Shown here piece by piece: positions 1 through 5,158 of a DNA stretch of 7,498 nucleotides (position 1 is its first letter; every line of letters starts with the position of its first letter). The notes beneath the pieces are model-generated. The model was not told where the DNA came from. It did no database searches and was given only the letters and a program-made list of their open reading frames with translations. The stretch is from NCBI GenBank assembly GCA_003165495.1, contig PMMB01000110.1:1-7498 (forward strand), read 5' to 3'. The DNA comes from Gammaproteobacteria bacterium. Lineage in GTDB: Bacteria; Pseudomonadota; Gammaproteobacteria; Steroidobacterales; Steroidobacteraceae. The translations under genes were made by a program, and so were the position numbers.

Positions 1-1595
1 TCGAGCGATTGGCGGCGTCGATTTACAAGCAGGGCGAGCTGCGAGCCAAGTCCGGCGACAGTGCGGCGGCGGTGGAGGACTTTTTACGCGTGTCGGCGTT
101 GGCGCCCACCTCGAAGGTTCGCGCGAATGCGGATTTCGATGCGGCAGCGCTGCTCATCAAGGACAAGCAATGGGATCGGGCCATCGTCGTGCTGGTTGGC
201 TTCCGCCGTAACTTTCCGCAGAGTCCGTTACAGGCCGATGTCACGCGCAATCTCGCGGTGGCATACACGGAATCGAATCAACCAGGCCAAGCGGCGGCGG
301 AGTTCGAGCAAATTGCACAGACGCCCGGCGAACCGCCTGACGTGCAGCGCGAAGCCACCCTGCAGGCGGCGGATCTATACGACAAGGCCGCCAACACGAC
401 AAAATCACGCACCATGCTCGAGGCATTCGTGAAGCACTTTCCGCAGCCTCTGAATCCGGCGATGGAAGCGCGCAACAAATTGGGCTTGATTGCTGCAAAG
501 GCCGGCGATACCGGGGCTCGCGACTATTGGCTCAAGGACATCATTGCGGCCGATCGTGCGGCGGGCGCGGCGCGCACCGATCGTAGCCGGGCCTTGGCTG
601 CGAAAGCGACTCTGACTCTCGCGATCCCGGCTCGCGAGGAGTTCAGGCGTATTAAACTCGTGGTGCCGCTCAAGAAATCACTGGCCGCGAAACGCAAGGC
701 GATGGAGGCGGCACTCAAGGCCTACGAACAAGCGGTGGATTACCAGGTGGCCGACGTCACTACCGCGGCGACCTTCGAGAGCGCCGAATTGTATCGGCAA
801 TTGGGCAAGGATTTGATGAGCTCGGAGCGGCCGAAGAATCTATCCAAGGATGAGTTGGAGCAGTACGACGTTTTGCTCGAGGAGCAGGCCTTCCCCTTCG
901 AGGAGAAGGCGATCAAATTGCACGAAGTCAACGTGGCGAGAGCCAAAGACGGAACCGACGATGAATGGGTGCAGAAGAGCTTTGGCGCGCTGGCGCAACT
1001 CAATCCAGGCCGCTACGGCAAGGTGGAAATCGGTGAGCAGCAGGTCGAATCAATCGGCGCCGCTGCTGCATCCAGTGCCGCGCCAGTTCCAGAGCGAGCG
1101 GCGCAGCAATTCGCGGAGGCTCTGCAGCTCATGAAATCCGGGCGCAATTCCGACGCGGAACTAGAATTCAAAGAGCTGGTCGTCGAGTATCCGCAATTGT
1201 CGGGGCCGCAACTGAACTTAGGATTGCTGTACATGCGCGATTCGCGCTTGCCGGAGGCAGAGGTCACCTTCAAGGCCGTGCTGGAACACAACCCCGCCAA
1301 TGCGGTGGCCGGCAACGAGCTCGGCATTGTCGAGCGCAAACTCGGCAGATTTACGGAAGCCGAAGCCGCCTATCGGCGTACGATAGCCGCTGAACCTAAT
1401 TACGCTCCGGCGCATCTGAACCTAGGCGTGCTCTACGATTTGTACCTTGCACAGCCGCAAAAGGCGCTCGATGAATTCGAGCGTTACATCGAGATTGCCG
1501 GTGATAACAAGCAAGTCGCCGGCTGGGTGGTGGAATTGCGCAAACGCGTCGGCGCGCCGGCACCGGCGCCGGCGCCAAAGAAGGAACCTGCATGA
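1..1595 (+). CDS. TPR-repeat protein, 3' part only (5' end outside the window)
   Basis: The reading frame is open from the first bases (codons at 3-5 and 6-8 are sense), so the TTG at 9 is not a credible start and the gene begins upstream. About 530 residues are visible. The first ~190 look like degenerate helical TPR/TolA-type repeats (for example 'FRRNFPQSPLQADVTRNLAV'). A middle, less repeat-like section at about nt 640-1030 contains the stretch 'EEQAFPFEEKAIKLHEVN' followed by 'LNPGRYGKVE'. Four clear TPR units span about nt 1100-1520, with the typical A/G/Y/A/P spacing ('LNLGLLYMRDSRLPEAEVTF', 'AEAAYRRTIAAEPNYAPAHL'). The tail is an Ala-Pro repeat ending in a lysine-rich stretch, encoded by a GCGCCG-rich run. 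TPRs are protein-protein docking surfaces, and no catalytic motif is visible. Without the N-terminus I cannot see whether it is a lipoprotein, secreted or cytoplasmic. The stop overlaps the next start (ATGA), so it is the first visible member of the operon. Confidence 0.88.
   Translation, partial: ERLAASIYKQGELRAKSGDSAAAVEDFLRVSALAPTSKVRANADFDAAALLIKDKQWDRAIVVLVGFRRNFPQSPLQADVTRNLAVAYTESNQPGQAAAEFEQIAQTPGEPPDVQREATLQAADLYDKAANTTKSRTMLEAFVKHFPQPLNPAMEARNKLGLIAAKAGDTGARDYWLKDIIAADRAAGAARTDRSRALAAKATLTLAIPAREEFRRIKLVVPLKKSLAAKRKAMEAALKAYEQAVDYQVADVTTAATFESAELYRQLGKDLMSSERPKNLSKDELEQYDVLLEEQAFPFEEKAIKLHEVNVARAKDGTDDEWVQKSFGALAQLNPGRYGKVEIGEQQVESIGAAAASSAAPVPERAAQQFAEALQLMKSGRNSDAELEFKELVVEYPQLSGPQLNLGLLYMRDSRLPEAEVTFKAVLEHNPANAVAGNELGIVERKLGRFTEAEAAYRRTIAAEPNYAPAHLNLGVLYDLYLAQPQKALDEFERYIEIAGDNKQVAGWVVELRKRVGAPAPAPAPKKEPA
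1581..1586 (+). promoter_or_regulatory. Ribosome binding site of the small secreted protein gene
   Basis: AAGGAA lies 5 bases before the ATG at 1592, inside the last codons of the TPR gene. Together with the ATGA overlap it supports this start and translational coupling. Confidence 0.6.
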
Positions 1596-2044
1596 AAACC
1601 GCGATCAGAGCCTTGAGTTTGATGGTGCTGTATTGCGCCGTGTCGGGCATGGCAGTGGCGCAGCAGCAGACAACACCGCCCGCGGCGACGCCGGCTTCGC
1701 CTTCGGTAAAACCTACAAAGACGACCGCGCAGTCCGAGGCTGGTCACCCGGCGCCCGGGCCTGCATCGGGCCAGAAATCAGTCGCCAAAATCGACAGGCT
1801 CGAGTTGGGCACGGCGACCGTAACGGGCGACCGTGAGCAGCCGAAGGTCATGTATATCGTCCCCTGGAAAAGATCGGATATTGGCGATCTGGCCGGCAAG
1901 CCGATGAATAGCCTGGTGGATGAAATTCTTGCACCGGTCGATCGGGATGTGTTCAAACGCGAGGTGGTTTATTACCACGCTGTGCAAGCAGACGCGTCTC
2001 AAAATGGTGCGCCGCCTAAACCGGCGCAGCAGGGTGAGAAGTAA
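1592..2044 (+). CDS. Small secreted/periplasmic protein of unknown function (150 aa)
   Basis: I do not recognise a named family. The N-terminus is a good Sec signal peptide: Lys and Arg at 2 and 6, a hydrophobic core at about 7-20, and an A-V-A site before Gln at residue 23/24. There is no lipobox cysteine at the cleavage point; the only Cys, at residue 15, lies within the hydrophobic core. A low-complexity Pro/Ala/Thr/Lys region (about 24-62) follows, then a compact core (about 66-128) with the distinctive 'IDRLELGTATVTGDREQPK', then 'VMYIVPWKRSDIGDL' and 'LAPVDRDVFKREVVYY'. The tail is again polar and Pro/Gln-rich. The ordered core between disordered ends suggests a periplasmic domain that binds a partner. 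It overlaps the TPR gene by 4 bases and precedes the proton-channel gene, so a role as accessory part of that machine is inferred from position only. Confidence 0.8.
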   Translation: MKTAIRALSLMVLYCAVSGMAVAQQQTTPPAATPASPSVKPTKTTAQSEAGHPAPGPASGQKSVAKIDRLELGTATVTGDREQPKVMYIVPWKRSDIGDLAGKPMNSLVDEILAPVDRDVFKREVVYYHAVQADASQNGAPPKPAQQGEK

Positions 2045-2117
2045 GTCATAGCCGATTTTACGGAATCTGGTTGAATCTCAAGTTCGGAGCGGATGGGCAT
2101 TATTTAGGAGCGCGCAG
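2045..2117 (+). other. 73-base intergenic gap before the proton-channel gene
   Basis: This is the largest gap in the operon. I see no terminator hairpin with a T-run. A TTGAAT (2071-2076) resembles a -35 box, but the nearest -10-like CATTAT (2099-2104) is 22 bases away, too far for a convincing sigma-70 promoter. The only solid element is the ribosome binding site at its right end. An internal promoter cannot be excluded. Confidence 0.4.
2106..2110 (+). promoter_or_regulatory. Ribosome binding site of the TolQ/ExbB-type gene
   Basis: AGGAG sits 7 bases upstream of the ATG at 2118. It favours that ATG over the in-frame ATG three codons later (2127). Confidence 0.75.
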
Positions 2118-2828
2118 ATGAATTTCATGAATTCGGTGGTCAATTTCTTCAAGGACGGTGGGTTATTCCTATACCCGCTGGCCTTGATATTCGTGGTCGG
2201 CGTATCGATCGCCATCGAGCGATACGTGTATTTGACCCGCGAGACTCTGCGCAACCGCAGTCTGTGGGATGACCTGGTGCCCGCTTTGAGCGCCGGTAAC
2301 TTCAAACAGGTGGTGGGCCTGACGCAGAACTCGAAGGCGTCGATTGCCACGATTCTGAATTACGGTGTGGCCCGGGTCGCGAGCGCGCGCCGTCGCGACG
2401 ACATCGAAAAGGCCATGGACGAGAGCCTGCTCGAGGTCATCCCGCGCATCGAGAAGCGCACTCACTATCTGTCGTCGTTGGCCAACGTCGGCTTGTTGAT
2501 CGGTTTGCTCGGCACCATCACCGGCCTGATCGGCGCCTTCAGTGCCGTGGCGACCGCGAACCCGGCAGAGAAGGCCAGCTTGCTGGCCGCGGCCATCTCG
2601 GTAGCGATGAACAACACCGCATCGGGTTTGGGGGTTGCGATCACACTGCTCACGGCGCACATGTTTCTCGAATCCAAGACCACGTCGTTGATCGACAGTT
2701 TGGAGATCGCGTCGGTGAAATTCTTGAATTCCATCACCGAGCGTCAATCCGACCGGCCGTTGCATGAGCCGACGGCTCCGGCGGCGCCCACGGCGCGGGC
2801 TCCGGCCGCTGCTCGCGGCAACATCTAG
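2118..2828 (+). CDS. MotA/TolQ/ExbB-family proton-channel subunit
   Basis: At 236 aa it is typical for ExbB/TolQ. It has three predicted membrane helices, at about 16-35, 120-145 and 155-183, with the large cytoplasmic loop between the first and second, as in the family. The second helix carries the signature 'GLLIGLLGTITGLIGAF' (GTITG at 132-136) and the third 'ISVAMNNTASGLGVAI' (160-175). These proteins form a pentameric inner-membrane channel around ExbD/TolR dimers and convert proton flow into force on a periplasmic partner. The conserved Thr of helix 3 is kept (T167), but the place where ExbB/TolQ usually has Glu aligns by eye with V162, followed by N165-N166. The C-terminal tail (about 212-236) is Ala/Pro-rich and probably disordered. 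The two following genes encode its natural ExbD/TolR partners. It is not flagellar MotA: it is shorter and lacks a MotB partner. Confidence 0.93.
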   Translation: MNFMNSVVNFFKDGGLFLYPLALIFVVGVSIAIERYVYLTRETLRNRSLWDDLVPALSAGNFKQVVGLTQNSKASIATILNYGVARVASARRRDDIEKAMDESLLEVIPRIEKRTHYLSSLANVGLLIGLLGTITGLIGAFSAVATANPAEKASLLAAAISVAMNNTASGLGVAITLLTAHMFLESKTTSLIDSLEIASVKFLNSITERQSDRPLHEPTAPAAPTARAPAAARGNI

Positions 2829-2845
2829 GGTTATGACTCGCTAGG

Positions 2846-2861
2846 ATGGTGCTCCAACCAT
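2846..2861 (+). promoter_or_regulatory. Possible small hairpin covering the first ExbD start codon
   Basis: ATGGT (2846-2850) and ACCAT (2857-2861) can pair around a 6-base loop, and the right arm includes the first two bases of the ATG at 2860. The only Shine-Dalgarno-like bases (AGGA, 2843-2846) are 13 bases from the ATG, farther than usual. A 3-codon ATG...TAG reading frame (2833-2844) also lies in the gap. This could tune ExbD translation, but a 5-bp stem is weak and may be chance. Confidence 0.2.
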
Positions 2862-3369
2862 GAAGTCAAAGTCCGCGCGCCTCGTCCGACGCAATCACGA
2901 CCGCTATCACCACGGGCGTGACGACCTTAACATCGTGCCGATGATCGACATGATGGTGATCTTGGTGTTCTTCTTGATTTTCACCGCGGTGTTTTCCAAG
3001 ACGAATATCCTGCAGCTGAATCTGCCCGCCAGCAGCAATGCCGCGCCGCTCGACTTGCCCAAGGGCCTGAAGCTCGAAGTCATCATTCGTCCCAATGACA
3101 TCGTCGTCAACGACCGCAACTCGGGTCCGCTCAAGACTCTTGTCAACACGGCGAGCGGCTATGATTTGGATAATCTGTCGGAATTCATGCGCAGGATCAA
3201 ATCGCAGTTTCCGCAAATGACCGATGCCACCATCTTGCCGGGTCCGAATATCACCTACGATACCTTGGTCCAGGTCATGGACACGGTTCGCGTATATCAG
3301 CTGCCGGTGGCGCCGTTTTCCAAGGCCGAGCTCTTTCCGGATATCGCCATTGCGGATGCGCCCATATGA
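2860..3369 (+). CDS. ExbD/TolR-family subunit, first copy
   Basis: The protein has 169 aa with the ExbD/TolR layout. A basic, His-rich cytoplasmic N-terminus (1-20) precedes one membrane helix at about 24-46, starting 'LNIVPMIDMMVILVFFLIF', and a periplasmic domain follows. D30 in the 'P-x-I-D' motif matches the proton-carrying Asp of ExbD (D25 in E. coli). The periplasmic part has the expected strand pattern ('LKLEVIIRPNDIVVND') and a late 'ITYDTLVQVMDTVR' segment like the ExbD helix-strand end. In-frame stops upstream (TAG 2842-2844) exclude a longer start, so the ATG at 2860 stands despite a poor ribosome site. Its stop overlaps the next start (ATGA). Function: stator/rotor-type partner of the channel encoded just upstream, probably as a heterodimer or alternative partner with the second ExbD. 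Confidence 0.92.
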   Translation: MKSKSARLVRRNHDRYHHGRDDLNIVPMIDMMVILVFFLIFTAVFSKTNILQLNLPASSNAAPLDLPKGLKLEVIIRPNDIVVNDRNSGPLKTLVNTASGYDLDNLSEFMRRIKSQFPQMTDATILPGPNITYDTLVQVMDTVRVYQLPVAPFSKAELFPDIAIADAPI

Positions 3370-3860
3370 CCTCTTACCGAATCAAACGCCATCGACAACG
3401 GAGACATGGCGCGAATAGTTACGCGCTGATTCCGTTCATCGACATGATGACCATTCTGGTGGTGTTCCTGCTGGCGCACACGGCCGAGGTGGACATTCTG
3501 CCGAACACCAAGAACATTTCGATTCCTCAGTCGTTGTCCGATCGCAAACCGAGTGCTGCCGTGGTCGTCATGATCACCAAGGACTCGGTGTACGTGGACG
3601 GTCAATTGGTCGGTTCGGTGAGCGCCGTCGTCGCCAATCAGGGGCCTTTTTTCGCGCCGCTCAAGACCGCCTTGATGGCGCAAAACGAGCGTAGTCTGCG
3701 CAGTGCCGAGCAAACCGACATCGCCAAGCGCGAAGTCACCATCTTGGGCGACAAGAGCACGCCGTATAGCGTGCTGAAGAAGATCATGCTGACTTGCAGC
3801 GAAGCCGAATACGGCAAAGTGTCTTTCGCCGTGGTCGAGCGCGAAAGGGCGGCGACTTAA
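3366..3860 (+). CDS. ExbD/TolR-family subunit, second copy
   Basis: The protein has 164 aa. A strongly basic N-terminus (about 4-14) is followed by a membrane helix at about 19-40 starting 'YALIPFIDMMTILVVFLLAH'. D26 occupies the conserved proton-carrying position. The periplasmic domain shows the ExbD features 'ITKDSVYVDGQ' and, near the end, 'ILGDKSTPYSVLKKIM' and 'YGKVSFAVV', which are closer to the standard ExbD ending than in the first copy. Between them is a longer Ala/Gln/Glu-rich helical segment (about 88-120). The two copies differ clearly outside the membrane helix, so this is not a recent tandem duplication. The start overlaps the first ExbD stop by 4 bases, and the stop directly abuts the TonB-like start, indicating coupled synthesis. 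Confidence 0.92.
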   Translation: MTSYRIKRHRQRRHGANSYALIPFIDMMTILVVFLLAHTAEVDILPNTKNISIPQSLSDRKPSAAVVVMITKDSVYVDGQLVGSVSAVVANQGPFFAPLKTALMAQNERSLRSAEQTDIAKREVTILGDKSTPYSVLKKIMLTCSEAEYGKVSFAVVERERAAT

Positions 3861-4775
3861 ATGGCGGCCGCTAACCCCGTGCAACGCACTCCCACCGTAC
3901 TGCCGCCGTACTACCGGCGCTATGAATTGCCGTGGTCCCCGTCGGAGGAAATGGAACGGCGCTTTCGCGCCATTCTGCGCAATCTCGCCATCGTGTTCGG
4001 GATTTTCGCGGTCCTTATGCCTTTTCTGCCGCGGCATGTGCTCGTCGTGAACACCGATTCATTGCCCGAGAGAGTGGTGCAGCTGGTCATGGAGCCGCCG
4101 CCGCCACCCCCGCCCCCGAAGCCGGAGAAACCGGTCGAGAAGGCGCCGGTCACGCCTAAGCCGCCCGTGGATCCGCGAATCAAAGCATCGAAGAGCGGGC
4201 TGCTCGCGAACCTGGACGACCTCGCGGCCTTGCGGGATCAGGTAGACTTGGATAAATTCGCGAAAAATCAGCCGAAGACGACTGATCCGGGAGATGTCAG
4301 CGTGGTGACGCGAAGTATCATTACCTCAAAGGCCGGCGGCACCAGCGGCGGCATCAGCGCTCCGACCAGCAGCGGCCTCGCGGCGGGTTCAGGCTCGCTG
4401 CGCGGCATCTACACGACGCAAGTGAAGGACCCTAACTTGGGCGCATCCGGTCAAGCCACGCGCGCAGGCGGCAGCGGCAAGGCTTCGCGCAGCGCGGACG
4501 AAATTGCGTTGGTGTTCACCAAGAACAAGGGTGCGATCGATGCCATGTATGCGCGCGCCCTGCGCGACAGCCCGGCGCTGCAAGGCAAAGTGGTGCTTGA
4601 ATTGACCATCGCCCCGTCCGGCGACATCACCGCGGCGCGCATCATTTCGACGGATCTCAACGACAAGGAATTCGAGAGCAAATTGCTGGCGCGCATTCGC
4701 CTGTTCAAGTTCGACGCCAAGGACGTTGCGACGCTGACGGCCACCAAACCCATTGATTTTTTCCCCGCCGGATGA
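3861..4775 (+). CDS. TonB-like protein with AgmX/PglI-type C-terminal domain
   Basis: The protein has 304 aa. Order of parts: a cytoplasmic N-terminus of about 39 residues with 'YRRYELPWSPSEEMERRF'; one membrane helix (about 40-58); a proline-rich spacer with eight consecutive Pro (79-86) and alternating Lys/Glu-Pro (87-105); a helical patch (112-135); a Gly/Ser-rich linker (about 157-209); and a C-terminal domain (about 212-303). The last reads 'SADEIALVFTKNKGAIDAMY', then 'LQGKVVLELTIAPSGDI', with a final 'KPIDFFPAG', the pattern of the AgmX/PglI C-terminal domain, which is TonB_C-like. The Cys that often precedes the Tyr in this family is Met (M229). Topology and neighbours indicate a force-transmitting rod energised by the upstream channel proteins, reaching across the periplasm to an unknown outer-membrane or cell-wall partner. 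A GAAAGGG stretch 11 bases before the ATG is the probable ribosome site. No TonB-dependent receptor is encoded nearby. Confidence 0.87.
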   Translation: MAAANPVQRTPTVLPPYYRRYELPWSPSEEMERRFRAILRNLAIVFGIFAVLMPFLPRHVLVVNTDSLPERVVQLVMEPPPPPPPPKPEKPVEKAPVTPKPPVDPRIKASKSGLLANLDDLAALRDQVDLDKFAKNQPKTTDPGDVSVVTRSIITSKAGGTSGGISAPTSSGLAAGSGSLRGIYTTQVKDPNLGASGQATRAGGSGKASRSADEIALVFTKNKGAIDAMYARALRDSPALQGKVVLELTIAPSGDITAARIISTDLNDKEFESKLLARIRLFKFDAKDVATLTATKPIDFFPAG

Positions 4776-5116
4776 ACATCCAATCGGAAATCGAGTTCTT
4801 CAGCGACTTAGCCCTGGTCGACAAGGCTCGATTCGTCACGCGCTTGATGTTCGAAGTCGCCGAAGAGGCCAAGGTGGGCGGCGGCGACGACGCGGTGAGT
4901 CTGCGATTCGCGAATGAAATCAATCAGCGTTTGGCGCGCTTCGCTTACCAGATATTGGGTGAAGATCCCGCGCGCCCGCAGGATGATGTCGTCATTCGCA
5001 TGCTGTTGGGCACGCGTGCCGACAAGAACGCGCAGCGCATCATGCAGAACGCCTACCGCCGCGTCCTCACCAACTTCGAGAGCTTCGATACGACCGTATT
5101 GCTCAACCCTCGTTGA
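4772..5116 (+). CDS. Small cytoplasmic protein of unknown function (114 aa), end of operon
   Basis: I do not recognise a family. The ATG overlaps the TonB-like gene's stop (ATGA), so it is part of the same operon and very probably co-translated. No signal peptide, membrane helix or cysteine is seen. The sequence is mostly charged and predicted helical: 'EIEFFSDLALVDKARFVTRL' at the start, a 'GGGDD' turn near 37-41, 'FANEINQRLARFAYQILGED' in the middle, and 'MQNAYRRVLTNFESFDTTVL' at the end. Its composition and codon use look like the neighbours', so it is a real gene rather than a chance frame. Its position after the motor genes suggests a cytoplasmic regulator, adaptor or assembly factor, which is inference only. 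Confidence 0.8.
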   Translation: MNIQSEIEFFSDLALVDKARFVTRLMFEVAEEAKVGGGDDAVSLRFANEINQRLARFAYQILGEDPARPQDDVVIRMLLGTRADKNAQRIMQNAYRRVLTNFESFDTTVLLNPR

Positions 5117-5123
5117 GAAATCG

Positions 5124-5158
5124 CAGCCCGGCGCTCAAGCGGCCGGCTCCTCGGGCTG
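5124..5158. terminator. Possible inverted repeat between convergent genes
   Basis: CAGCCCG (5124-5130) and CGGGCTG (5152-5158) form a 7-bp perfect stem around a 21-base loop that itself is GC-rich. It lies at the 3' ends of two convergent genes only 18 bases apart. No T-run follows on either strand, so this is not a standard intrinsic terminator. The right arm is inside the antiporter coding end. Confidence 0.25.

Noticed and set aside
9..11. TTG as start codon of the TPR gene
   Set aside because: The frame is open to the window edge with protein-like sense codons, no ribosome site is visible and the protein would begin mid-repeat. The gene is cut by the window edge.
1545..1580. GCGCCG-rich run as a repeat element
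   Set aside because: It is explained as the coding sequence of an Ala-Pro tail in the TPR protein.
2071..2104. Sigma-70 promoter in the 73-base gap
   Set aside because: The -35-like and -10-like boxes are 22 bases apart and each is imperfect.
2169..2765. Minus-strand 198-codon frame opposite the channel gene
   Set aside because: It is a shadow with Arg/Gln/Gly-rich composition. The plus-strand frame has clear membrane helices and a family signature.
2118..3860. Flagellar MotA/MotB stator
   Set aside because: The channel protein is of ExbB/TolQ size, and the partners have no OmpA-like peptidoglycan-binding domain.
3297..4037. Minus-strand 246-codon frame opposite the ExbD and TonB-like genes
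   Set aside because: It is His/Arg/Gln-rich and motif-free, and it spans a junction of two well-supported plus-strand genes.
2118..4775. Standard Tol-Pal operon
   Set aside because: No ybgC, tolB, pal or ybgF genes follow, there are two TolR-type genes instead of one, and the rod protein ends in an AgmX/PglI-type domain.
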